This document shows positions 1-9,049 of a stretch of 64,000 nucleotides of DNA, in pieces (the first letter of the stretch is position 1; each line of letters opens with the position of its first letter). Source of the DNA: Pseudomonadota bacterium (lineage in GTDB: Bacteria > Desulfobacterota > Desulfobulbia > Desulfobulbales > SURF-16); NCBI GenBank assembly GCA_018897105.1, contig JAHILF010000005.1, positions 1 to 64,000 of the forward strand. The letters are read 5' to 3'. The notes under the pieces were generated by a model that saw only the letters and a program-made list of their open reading frames with translations, was not told where the DNA came from and ran no database searches. Made by a program: the position numbers and the translations under genes.

Positions 1-22
1 AGAAAAACTGACTACACTCGTC

Positions 23-93
23 GTCACCCCGGCGAAGGCCGGGGTCCAGAATTGTCGTAACTACCTGGATTCCGGCCTTCGCCGGAATGACGA
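23..93. repeat. REP-like palindromic repeat (two inverted GGCGAAGGCC-containing units)
   Basis: CGTCACCCCGGCGAAGGCCGGGGTCCAG ... CTGGATTCCGGCCTTCGCCGGAATGACGA; each unit is internally palindromic and the two are mutually inverted. Confidence 0.7.
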
Positions 94-292
94 ACCTGGG
101 CTCAGGCAACCGGCGAAAAGGCTTAAGTTAATGACATTGGCGTCACATCGGTAAACTGGGCATAGAATGCCGCCTGGTCGTAAAGATGCTGGGGCGTCAG
201 ACCGTGGCTAGCCATAGATTTTTTGAAGGCGCTTTGAGACTCGACAACCGGTATATTTAGAATTGCCGATTCCCTTATACTGTTCAGGCCGA

Positions 293-1264
293 TCAAAGGT
301 CCAGGTCAATCCAGGCCGGATCGTGGTCACTGCCATCTCCGCCATGTTTGGTCCGGCGGTCGATGGTCGGATTGGCGAAACGGCCTGCCAGAGCAGGACT
401 TAGCCAGATTTGGTCAAAGAGCTGGTACTCGGGCAATGCCGAGCCCGGCGGATTAAACCGGTGGGTCCAGGCGGTGGTCTGCGGCCCGGGTCCTTGGCCG
501 GTTGATTCGGCCTTGGGTGGGCGAGTCTCTGCCGGGTTTTGCAGGGCATTGATCAGCGGCTGGTTATCTGCCATCAGCATGGGCAGCAGGAATGGGGAGT
601 CCTGCCCGTCATTCATGTCGCCAGTGAGCACGAATTTGCTGTTCGGCCGTTCCATGTGGCTGATGATTCTCGAAATCGTCTCCGCTTGCCGCCGCCGCCG
701 GTTATTGGCGTTCATTGCGCCCTGAACCTGATCCTCCCAATACGGCACGTAGTGACTTTTTAGATGGGTATTATAGAGGGTGAAAAGTTTTTTTCTCTTG
801 TTGTCAAGGATCTCCACCTGCAGCAGGTCCCGGCTGAAAACCCTCTCATCCGGTTTTTCCGGATGGGTAGCTGTCTGGTGGGAGACGATCATGCCGATGG
901 GCAGCTTCGACATGATGCCCACATCAATGAGTCGTTGATCGTTACCTTCCACCAGGGCGATGTACGGATAGAGGCTCTGCAGATACTCCTGGTTGAACTG
1001 TTTAAGGATTTCTATGTGTTCGACTTCCTGGACCGCCAGGACATCGGCATTCATCACCTGGACAATCCGCCTGGCGATTTCCACCGTATCATCTTGTTTT
1101 TTGGCCTTGACCAGCCGCCCCATAAAGGTGCGCACCTTGACGACCGAGCTTTCGAAGGTCAAGGTGATCCCGCCGGGGTCCTCACCGGGTATGTCAGCTA
1201 TTTCGGCTAGGAAATTATAGCGGGAAAAGAGATTGTTGAGATTAAAGGTTCCTACTCTGACCAT
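293..1264 (-). CDS. Endonuclease/exonuclease/phosphatase (EEP) family protein
   Basis: TFNLNNLF, DVLAVQEVE, LTGDMND, GSDHDPAWIDL motifs typical of EEP nucleases. Confidence 0.8.
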   Translation of the reverse strand: MVRVGTFNLNNLFSRYNFLAEIADIPGEDPGGITLTFESSVVKVRTFMGRLVKAKKQDDTVEIARRIVQVMNADVLAVQEVEHIEILKQFNQEYLQSLYPYIALVEGNDQRLIDVGIMSKLPIGMIVSHQTATHPEKPDERVFSRDLLQVEILDNKRKKLFTLYNTHLKSHYVPYWEDQVQGAMNANNRRRRQAETISRIISHMERPNSKFVLTGDMNDGQDSPFLLPMLMADNQPLINALQNPAETRPPKAESTGQGPGPQTTAWTHRFNPPGSALPEYQLFDQIWLSPALAGRFANPTIDRRTKHGGDGSDHDPAWIDLDL

Positions 1265-1310
1265 CGTAAGTCTCCTTGGGCTGGATTAATTAGGGTTGCT
1301 GTCATCGCTT

Positions 1311-1400
1311 ACTTTTTTACCACAGAGAGCCAGAGAGCACAGAGAACGTTTTTATTATAATCAGTCAGCTCTGTGGAATTTGTGCTTTCCGTGGTAAATG
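1311..1400. repeat. Dispersed palindromic repeat family A, copy 1
   Basis: ACCACAGAGAGCCAGAGAGCACAGAGAACGTTTTTATTATAATCAGTCAGCTCTGTGG...TCCGTGGTAAAT; similar to 4558-4655 and 35190-35280. Confidence 0.7.
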
Positions 1401-1443
1401 TTGTTCCTTTATAACATCGCAAATCAGCCGCGCTGTCAAGGAT

Positions 1444-2328
1444 CTATGCATCCGCCTTGTTAGGCAGGCTGGTGATTCGGAAGCGTTGCAGATCCGCTAT
1501 GCCTTCCCATTGCGGCAGCCGTGAGATCGGGCCGTCGATCCGCACCAGAGGGGGATTGCGATCCGCCAGCCCGTTGATCTTGGCCCACAGGGTGATGTCG
1601 CCCCAATATTGCGGCGGTGTATCAGCGGCTGCCACGGCGGAGAAAATCTCGGCAGGCGTCGTGCATCCCCCGCGGATAGCCTGCAGGGCCAGGGCTTCAA
1701 GCCTCCCCATCCCGGTTGTGGGATCGGGCTGTTCCTTAAGCCAGCGGCTCACGGCGGCGGGAATCCACGGCAGGGGGGGATCTATGCTGCGTGACAATTC
1801 GGCAAGGAGCATTGGGTCTTGGGTGGCAAAGGCCTTATCCACCACCTCAGCAAAATGGAACTGTTCATCCGTGACCGGCTGCCGCCTGTCATACAGCGAA
1901 GCGAGCTGCCCCGGCTCAAGCTGGCCCAGCCCGTTGAAGGGCACGATGCCGGGAAATGCATCTACACAGAGAAGCTCTGCCTGCCGGATGCCCTGATACA
2001 GCATACAGGTAAGAATGTGGGCGAGCATTGATTGATCAAACAGGCAGGCGTCAAACCACAGGACAATTCGTTCATATTCTGTGGCGGTGGCGATTTTGCG
2101 GTACTGATTCTGCAATGTGCGCAGAATATGCTCCCGATCCAGGCCGCCGCGGGTTGCCTGTCCAAGGAACCAGGCCCGGGCAATAAGGGTATCATCCGTT
2201 GGCCAGCCGGGATTTCTGGGGCCATCATAGAGGATGTCGTGCCAGACAAATACCTCACCGCCCAGGCCGCACTTGGCAAGGTTACTGCCGGCGATATCGC
2301 CGCTGGTGATATGGAGGGTAGTGGTCAT
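1444..2328 (-). CDS. DUF1835 domain-containing protein
   Basis: N-term LHITSGDIAGSNLAKCGLGGEVFVWHDILYDGP resembles DUF1835; start set at internal Met (MTTTLHITSG). Confidence 0.65.
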   Translation of the reverse strand: MTTTLHITSGDIAGSNLAKCGLGGEVFVWHDILYDGPRNPGWPTDDTLIARAWFLGQATRGGLDREHILRTLQNQYRKIATATEYERIVLWFDACLFDQSMLAHILTCMLYQGIRQAELLCVDAFPGIVPFNGLGQLEPGQLASLYDRRQPVTDEQFHFAEVVDKAFATQDPMLLAELSRSIDPPLPWIPAAVSRWLKEQPDPTTGMGRLEALALQAIRGGCTTPAEIFSAVAAADTPPQYWGDITLWAKINGLADRNPPLVRIDGPISRLPQWEGIADLQRFRITSLPNKADA

Positions 2329-2397
2329 AAATTTGCCTTTCCTTACAGGTCCGAGTTGAACGTCCTGCCGCATGCTCTTATCTAGCAAAAGTTTGTC

Positions 2398-3030
2398 TCA
2401 TGCTGTTCGTGATATGAAACGTTGAAACACAGAATTGGCGAGATCTTCGTCTTGAGCCAAGTTGGCAACTCCTATTACTGACAACGACGCAATGATTTCA
2501 GCAAAGGTTAAGACTTCATCGACTTCTTCGGGGGCATATGCTGGTTCGACTGCTTCAACCGTGTTCCAACGCTGAACATGGAGGCCACCAGTATGGGTGT
2601 AGGCACACATAACACTCCAGAGTTTCTGTTTAACATTTGAAAGTACTTGCTCCGAGAAAGCAGGGGGTTCCTCCAGGTCATGAAGCAGAGTATCGACGCG
2701 TGGTGGCTCCCAACCCTTTAGGAAGCGGCGAATTTCCGAGTCTTTCGCGCATAGTGCGAGCCATTCTCCTCGCAAGTATGCTTCGAATGCAATACGTAGC
2801 AGAGCAAAACTTGAGGCGTACAAACGATGTTCGATCAGCACCACAATTGCGTGATGGTGATCCTGCGCGATTGCCAGGCAAGATGCCGCGGCACGGACAC
2901 GATCGTTAGCGGGGATTTCGCGTTCGTGGAGGGCGAGGCGAAGCCACTCAACGTATTCGCCCGCGGTTCGGTGTCTTTCAGAAGAGTTCATGATGTACCA
3001 GTCCGACATGGCATTGCAAATGGTAATCAA
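2398..3030 (-). CDS. Helical HEPN/DUF6988-like hypothetical protein
   Basis: Helical ORF with AQDHHHAIVVLIEHRLYASSFALLRIAFEAYLRGEWL; start could be internal Met near 2991. Confidence 0.45.
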   Translation of the reverse strand: MITICNAMSDWYIMNSSERHRTAGEYVEWLRLALHEREIPANDRVRAAASCLAIAQDHHHAIVVLIEHRLYASSFALLRIAFEAYLRGEWLALCAKDSEIRRFLKGWEPPRVDTLLHDLEEPPAFSEQVLSNVKQKLWSVMCAYTHTGGLHVQRWNTVEAVEPAYAPEEVDEVLTFAEIIASLSVIGVANLAQDEDLANSVFQRFISRTA

Positions 3031-3137
3031 AGAAGAGTTGGGTTCTGCAATTTTAACGGATCATATCACCCTGAGGGGTTTTATCCAACTTTTTTGCCTG
3101 TGCAAAAGATTCTTTTTGTTCGTACATACAACCGAGC

Positions 3138-3181
3138 CCGTCATTCCGGGCAAGCAAAGCGCGACCCGGAATCCATCTGGT
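3138..3181. repeat. Imperfect palindromic intergenic repeat
   Basis: CGTCATTCCGGGCAAGCAAAGCGCGACCCGGAATCCAT; near-identical copy at about 60868-60903. Confidence 0.6.
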
Positions 3182-3481
3182 TTTCCCAAAGCCGGGGACA
3201 GAATGATTTTCGCCAAAACCGCGAAAAAAATTCAGTCCCCTCAGTTTGAGGAAAAATTAATCAGTCTCCCTGCCTTTTTTTGCATCCTCCTCACTCATCC
3301 AGGAATGGGTCAGGGGCAAGTCGTTGCGGGTGCCGGCGGAGAAAAGCATCTGGAAGACATGCATATTGCCATGCCAGAATGAGGAGGAGCAACCCACCAG
3401 GTGAACCGCCACATGCGGACAAAGCGTTCGTCAAACATCTGGAGGACTTCATTTCTGTGTTCCTCAAACCGGGTCAGTCAA

Positions 3482-3679
3482 TCACATTTGCTTTATATCG
3501 ATTTCGTTATGAAATTTTCCTTCCACCACTTTAACAACTGCTTGACCGGCAATGACATTTTTCCCGTCAAAGGTCAGGGTCGGATTGCCGTATAGATCCC
3601 AGCCGTCGTTAAGCTTGGCACATACTCTTTTGCAGAATGTTTCATCATCTGGTCCGGTAAGATAGGAGTAGAGCTTCAT
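3482..3679 (-). CDS. DUF1737-like small protein
   Basis: 65 aa; MKLYSYLTGPDDETFCKRVCAKLNDGWDLYGNPTLTFDGKNVIAGQAVVK pattern. Confidence 0.6.
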   Translation of the reverse strand: MKLYSYLTGPDDETFCKRVCAKLNDGWDLYGNPTLTFDGKNVIAGQAVVKVVEGKFHNEIDIKQM

Positions 3680-4153
3680 TTATCACCTCTTAAGGTTATG
3701 CAATATTTTGTAATGGTCTGGTATGAAACAGACGGGGGGATGCGCGGGCAGTCGGCGGTCCCTCTTGGTTGAGTCTGTTGCGGCAAGATGGGTCTGCATG
3801 AGCAGCACGAGTCAATGGATCTATCCATGGCCGTACATAAAAGTTTTTATCGACAAAGGAGTGGGGTCGAGAGCGGATTCAATACGCCCCGCCGGGCAGA
3901 AACGATCACGCCGGTTATCAGGGGAGGGGCACAGATGCAGCCTCCGGCCGACTCCTGACGGGGCAGGGCAAAGTACCATTCTTCGAACTCAGCGACCAGA
4001 CCGGGGTGCCTTTAAGGCTGGTGAGGCTTGATAGATTGAACGCCCGGTATGGGCGTAAAGTCACCTGTAATGCGTATATTGGTAACATGAATACCATGAT
4101 GCTGGCAAGGGGGTTGTTGCAAGGCATGGCTGAGAAACAGGGGCTGGTATGAG

Positions 4154-4420
4154 CTAAAGTAAGCCGTCCAAAGCCAGCATCTCGCCCTCGGCCGCACCTT
4201 CTCTGAGTTTTCTGGCCTGCTGGTATTCGGCTGAGTTATAAAATTTTTTCGCCTGCTCCATGCTGGGGAATTCGATCAATACGACTCTGCGCTTTTCCTC
4301 CGGGCCTTCAAGGGTCATTGTTTCTCCGCCACGGGCGATATGTCTGCCACCGAACTTGGCAATGATGGCAGGCGTTACCTTCAGGTATTCTTTGAATCTA
4401 TCCCAGTCAATGATGTTCAC
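4154..4420 (-). CDS. DUF1330 family protein
   Basis: FGGRHIARGGETMTLEGPEEKRRVVLIEFPSMEQAKKFYNSAEYQQARKLREGAAEGEMLALDGL is typical of DUF1330. Confidence 0.85.
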   Translation of the reverse strand: MNIIDWDRFKEYLKVTPAIIAKFGGRHIARGGETMTLEGPEEKRRVVLIEFPSMEQAKKFYNSAEYQQARKLREGAAEGEMLALDGLL

Positions 4421-4527
4421 CCTTTTACGACAAGATAAGCGGCCATAGCGGCGATTTTCCTCTCCTTGCGGTATCCGGATAAAAATTAAAAGGCTTGCCG
4501 TCAGTCTTTATGACCTTTTGGCTGTTT

Positions 4528-4658
4528 CGTATTTATGCCCCTTGCGGGTAAAGAGTTTTTTTCCACCCCAGAGCACACAGAGATCACAGAGAAATAATTT
4601 TTATTACAGTCAGTTAGCTCTGTGGGCTCCGTGCTCTCTGTGGTAAATTTTCAGTTTT
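4528..4658. repeat. Dispersed repeat family A, copy 2
   Basis: GTATTTATGCCCCTTGCGGGTAAAG leader followed by CCCAGAGCACACAGAGATCACAGAG...AGCTCTGTGGGCTCCGTGCTCTCTGTGGTAAATTTTCAG. Confidence 0.7.
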
Positions 4659-4668
4659 TACAAAGTCA

Positions 4669-6012
4669 TCATTTTTTGCTGAGCCCATATTTTTTCAGGC
4701 GCCGCCACAGGGTGGTGAGGGGAATGCCGAGAATCTCACTGCTCAGCTTGCGGTTGTTGCCCGTAATATCAAGAACCTTGGAGATATGCTGTTTTTCCAT
4801 GGTTTCCAGGGAGAGCAGGTCCTCGCCCTCGAAGGTGGTAAAAGCCAGTTTTCTGAGATCAGCCGGCAGGTCACGGACCTGGATGCTTTCCCCCTCGGCC
4901 AGCGCCACCGCCCGCTGGATGATGTTTTCCAGTTCGCGGACATTGCCGGGATAATGATAATGCAGAAGGATATCAAGGGTCTGGGGGGAGATCTGCCTGA
5001 TGTCCTTGCTGAAGGCAAGGCCGAATTTCTCGATAAAATGGCTGATCAGCAGCGGGATATCGTCTTTTCTTTCCGTGAGCTTGGGCAGACGGATGGTGAC
5101 CACGTTGAGGCGGTAAAAGAGGTCCTCCCGGAATGAACCCGCCTCGACCTCCTTTTTCAGGTCCTTGTTGGTGGCGGCGATGATGCGGATATCCAGATCA
5201 ATGGCCTTGGTGCCGCCCACCCTGAAAATCTGTCTTTCCTGCAGTACATGCAGCAGTTTGACCTGCATGGACAGGGGCATCTCGCCTATCTCGTCTAAAA
5301 ATACGGTGCCTTCTGAAGCGGTTTCGAGCAGGCCGATTTTGGTGGCGGTGGCGCCGGTAAAGGCGCCTTTCTCATGGCCGAACAGTTCACTGGCGATGAG
5401 TTCTTCGGCAAACCCGCCGCAGTTGAAGGCGATGAAAGCATTTTCTTTTCTGGGACTCAGGGAATGGATGGATCTGGCTGCCATCTGTTTGCCGGTACCG
5501 GTCTCCGCCTGCAGCAGGACATTGCAGTTGACCATGGCCACTTTATTGATCATGGCGAAGACCTCCTGCATGGCCGGGCTGGAACCGACAAAGCCGGAAA
5601 TGGTGCCGCCGTTGCTCAAGGCCTGACGGAGAGCACGGTTTTCCTCAAGCAGTTCGATTTTTTTTCTGGCCGTGTTGGCCAGCAGCCTAATGTCATGACG
5701 CTTGAAGGGCTTGGTGATGTAATGGAAGGCGCCAGCCTTGATGGCATCCACCGCTGTTTCAATTGAGGCGTTGCCGGTTATGATGATCGCCTCCGTATCT
5801 TCAAATCTGCTTTTGACCTGGGTGAGAATTTCCATGCCGTGTATGTCCGGTAGATGCAGATCGATAAACACAATAGGGAAAGTTTGCTGGCCAAGTCTCT
5901 GCAAAAAGGAATGGCCGTCCAGAAAATATTCCACTTCAAATCCTTCTGCGTCAAGAACGCGTTTGATATGGCGGCAGGCCATCTCCTCATCATCAATTAT
6001 GGCGGCTTTCAT
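4669..6012 (-). CDS. Sigma54-dependent response regulator (REC-AAA+-HTH)
   Basis: Canonical REC (IIDDEE, FIDLHLPDIHG, TKPF), GETGTGK-like Walker A, GAFTGA, C-terminal Fis-type HTH. Confidence 0.92.
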   Translation of the reverse strand: MKAAIIDDEEMACRHIKRVLDAEGFEVEYFLDGHSFLQRLGQQTFPIVFIDLHLPDIHGMEILTQVKSRFEDTEAIIITGNASIETAVDAIKAGAFHYITKPFKRHDIRLLANTARKKIELLEENRALRQALSNGGTISGFVGSSPAMQEVFAMINKVAMVNCNVLLQAETGTGKQMAARSIHSLSPRKENAFIAFNCGGFAEELIASELFGHEKGAFTGATATKIGLLETASEGTVFLDEIGEMPLSMQVKLLHVLQERQIFRVGGTKAIDLDIRIIAATNKDLKKEVEAGSFREDLFYRLNVVTIRLPKLTERKDDIPLLISHFIEKFGLAFSKDIRQISPQTLDILLHYHYPGNVRELENIIQRAVALAEGESIQVRDLPADLRKLAFTTFEGEDLLSLETMEKQHISKVLDITGNNRKLSSEILGIPLTTLWRRLKKYGLSKK

Positions 6013-7447
6013 CTTGATTTCCCTGCTGTTTTTCCTGGTTTGCCGCTATGGGCAGATAGATTGTAAATTTTGTCCCGATATTCACTTCACTCTTTACTTC
6101 AACATAGCCCCCATGTTTTTTGATAATACCGTAAACAATGGAAAGGCCAAGGCCGGTGCCGGCACCGACTTCCTTGGTGGTGTAAAAAGGATCGAAAATA
6201 TGGCCGATAATCTCCGGCGGTATGCCCGGTCCCGTATCGATGACGTTTATCTTGAGCAAGTTGTTCGGTGCGAGTCTGGCATTGAGGTAAATGAGCCCCC
6301 CCCCCTGGGGCATCGCCTGGATGGAGTTGACGAACAAGTTGATGAATACCTGCTGCAGTTTCTGCATATCACCCATGACGAGGGGGAGATCCTCGTGGAT
6401 ATAATTTTCAAACCAGATGGCGTTGATCATCAGCTGGTTGGCGATGAGCTTGTGGGAGGCTTCCACTACGTCCTTGATGCGGAGCGGTACGGAGGATGGA
6501 GCTTTGTCCCGGGAAAAATCGAGCAGGTTCTTGACAACCCCGGAGGCCCTCTCCGTCTGGCTGATGATGTCGGCAATGATCTCTTTTGTCTCTGTTTCGG
6601 AAAGGGCACCGTATTCTTCCATCAGGGTATCTGCTGACAGGGAAATGTTGTTAAGGGGGTTGTTTAATTCGTGGGCAATACCGGAGGAGAAGGTGCCGAT
6701 GGCGGCCAGCTTGCGGGATTGCACCAGCTGTTCCTTTCTGGCATCGATCTCGGCGACCATCTTGTTGAAGTTAATAATCAGGACGGAGATCTCATCCTGT
6801 ATTTTAGCGTTATCGGCAATGGGGGTGAATTTGTCATTGGCCACGTCACGTGTAGCCTTCTGGACAAAGGCGATGCGTTTCAATACGTTCCTGACCTGCA
6901 GCTGGAAGATGAGAATAAGGGTAAAGAAAAGGGTGCCCGTGATGCTGACAAATCGGTAAAAGAGCAGTTCGAGGCTGCTGTGCAGGCGGTCATGCTTGCG
7001 TTTGACCAGCTTCTCGGCGAACTCCACCATGTCCCGGCCTGATTCCCTGATCCCCAGGGAGTCTATCTCGGCGGAGTAACTGTATTTCCTGAATATTTCC
7101 TTGTATTGGTAGAAGGTGCCGAGAAAATTATCATATTCCTGCCTGTCCGTAACTTCAAGAATGTCATCCTCCAGGATGGCGATATGTGATTGGATCTTGG
7201 ACAGAAAAACTAAAATGGGGGAGACGTTGTCGGTCCCTATTCCGAAGAGGAAATTTTTCTCATACCGGCGTAACTCCAGTACATCGTCTAAAAAACTATG
7301 AAACTGCTCCAGGGCCATGAGTTTCTTTTTCAGGGAAAATATCTGCCATGAGTAATCAGGCAGCAGCAGGCCGCCAAACACCATAAACAGTATGGTGATA
7401 AAAATGAGCCTTCGTCTGATGGTATGTCTCCCAACGAGACGTTCCAT
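5993..7447 (-). CDS. Membrane sensor histidine kinase
   Basis: N-terminal TM, periplasmic region, HAMP-like region, H-box SSGIAHELNNPLNN, N/G boxes (DTGPGIPPEIIGHIFDPFYTTK, GTGLGLSIVYGI); overlaps the regulator gene. Confidence 0.9.
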   Translation of the reverse strand: MERLVGRHTIRRRLIFITILFMVFGGLLLPDYSWQIFSLKKKLMALEQFHSFLDDVLELRRYEKNFLFGIGTDNVSPILVFLSKIQSHIAILEDDILEVTDRQEYDNFLGTFYQYKEIFRKYSYSAEIDSLGIRESGRDMVEFAEKLVKRKHDRLHSSLELLFYRFVSITGTLFFTLILIFQLQVRNVLKRIAFVQKATRDVANDKFTPIADNAKIQDEISVLIINFNKMVAEIDARKEQLVQSRKLAAIGTFSSGIAHELNNPLNNISLSADTLMEEYGALSETETKEIIADIISQTERASGVVKNLLDFSRDKAPSSVPLRIKDVVEASHKLIANQLMINAIWFENYIHEDLPLVMGDMQKLQQVFINLFVNSIQAMPQGGGLIYLNARLAPNNLLKINVIDTGPGIPPEIIGHIFDPFYTTKEVGAGTGLGLSIVYGIIKKHGGYVEVKSEVNIGTKFTIYLPIAANQEKQQGNQDESRHN

Positions 7448-7694
7448 GTTTTTTCTCCTATCTTACCCATGACGCCTAACGTTTCAACTTGAAATAAGAC
7501 AGATATACCATGTAGCCGGTAATTGCCAACAAGAAACTTCAGAACTCCCGAGGTCGTGACGTAATTCCAATGTTATGCCACCATCCCGGATTCTTGCTTG
7601 TTGCCAGTTTGAGTGCCTAAAATACTTTAAGTACTTTAAGTGCCTTAAATGAATGGTTTTTCTGCTTAGACCGCGCCGCAACTTCAAGTAGTTT

Positions 7695-7737
7695 ATACCC
7701 ACTAGGGGCACAAGATACCCACCACAAGGGCACAAGA
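7695..7737. repeat. Short direct repeat (ATACCCAC-like / GGGCACAAGA units)
   Basis: ATACCCACTAGGGGCACAAGATACCCACCACAAGGGCACAAGA; resembles the right end of the 40734-40884 element. Confidence 0.45.
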
Positions 7738-7948
7738 GCAATTTGCGCACCTTAGGCACTCTTCTCGAACCTCGATTAGGGTATCAACGCAAAATCTACC
7801 GCAATCAGGTTGTCTGAACTTTGTGTCAGGGGAATAAGGAGGCAGGATGGGTCGTCTGCGGGGTTGCCTGTGGCGATGGGACGATGCGGGGACACATCAT
7901 TGCTGGGTTGGACGGCATTCTCCTCGGGCTGATTAGTTATTTGGCTAA

Positions 7949-8395
7949 TTACTTAAGCAGGTCGCCGTTGCCCACTAACTGCAGAATCTTATACGGATCA
8001 CCCTTTTCATTGTAGAGAGTCAAGGCATTGGCTCCGGCCAGGGATACCTTGCCGCAATGGGAGATATAGTCCGTACCGCTTCCCGAGCGGCGCGCCCGAC
8101 GCAGGCAGAAGTTATTATTTTCGTCAATCTTCCAGGTATCTGATGAGCGGACGTTACCGGAGGGAAAGAGGATGGTATATTTGCCGTCACTGGCAAAATA
8201 GATATGACTGCTTTTCGGTATATCGTCCGACGCTGTTATCAGGAAGGTTCTGTCGGAGAGAATTTTTTTCAGCTCAGCGGTGGAAAGATAGCCTGCCTGG
8301 GCGGAAACGTTGGGGGCGGAGAAAAGAAAGGGGACAAACAGCAAGAAAAGAAACAGAATGGATTGTTTCATGATGACTCTCCCGGGCAGACGCAT
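7949..8395 (-). CDS. Hypothetical exported protein
   Basis: Sec-type signal peptide (MKQSILFLFLLFVPFLFSAPNVSAQA); no recognised domain. Confidence 0.6.
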   Translation of the reverse strand: MRLPGRVIMKQSILFLFLLFVPFLFSAPNVSAQAGYLSTAELKKILSDRTFLITASDDIPKSSHIYFASDGKYTILFPSGNVRSSDTWKIDENNNFCLRRARRSGSGTDYISHCGKVSLAGANALTLYNEKGDPYKILQLVGNGDLLK

Positions 8396-8522
8396 TGCTG
8401 GTTGTAAAAAAATCGGTCAAAGGCGGATTGTTTCCTGTGGCTTCCAGGATAAACCCGCCCTTGCACGGGTGTCAAGAGAGAATGAGGGAAAATAGGGGTG
8501 AGGACCATCTGTCCTCCTGCTC

Positions 8523-8978
8523 TTAAGCGAGCATTGCCTTGCGCCAGCCCGCCTCCTTGAGGCGGCTGATTCGGTTGACGGCCCAGGCGTTGATTTCCTG
8601 CAGATACCTTTTGGGGTTCTCGTCTTTCCTGGCAATGATACGCTCCCTTTCACCGGCAATATCCTCTGACTCACCGGGATACATTTCCCGCCAGGTGGCA
8701 TAGCCCTGATCAAAAATAAATTCCGGATTGATCTCCTCGGCTGACAGGGAGAGTCTGGTGAGACCATACATTCTGGCAAGGGTCATGTCATACTCGATGA
8801 TCCAGTCGTTATCCTGAAGCATGGTTTCCCGGTTGATGGGGGTGTCCGCCGAACAGACCGGGCAGAAAAGGCGCTCCAGCACATTGGGATCCATAATATT
8901 GTCGCGCAAATGAAACTGTACCTGTCTGCCGCCGCATTCACATTTTTTCTTCACTTCAATACACATGATTTCCTCCAC
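8523..8978 (-). CDS. Hypothetical protein with Cys pairs
   Basis: ORF with CECGG and CPVC Cys motifs; likely start MCIEVKKKCECGG. Confidence 0.55.
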   Translation of the reverse strand: MEEIMCIEVKKKCECGGRQVQFHLRDNIMDPNVLERLFCPVCSADTPINRETMLQDNDWIIEYDMTLARMYGLTRLSLSAEEINPEFIFDQGYATWREMYPGESEDIAGERERIIARKDENPKRYLQEINAWAVNRISRLKEAGWRKAMLA

Positions 8979-9049
8979 TATATTAATGAGTTGATTTTTT
9001 CAACACCATAGCATTAACGGAGGGAAATGCAAAGAAATAATAATTATTA

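Noticed and set aside
5738-6637. 299 aa plus-strand ORF across the histidine kinase/regulator junction
   Set aside because: Opposite to two well supported overlapping genes; composition inconsistent with a real protein.
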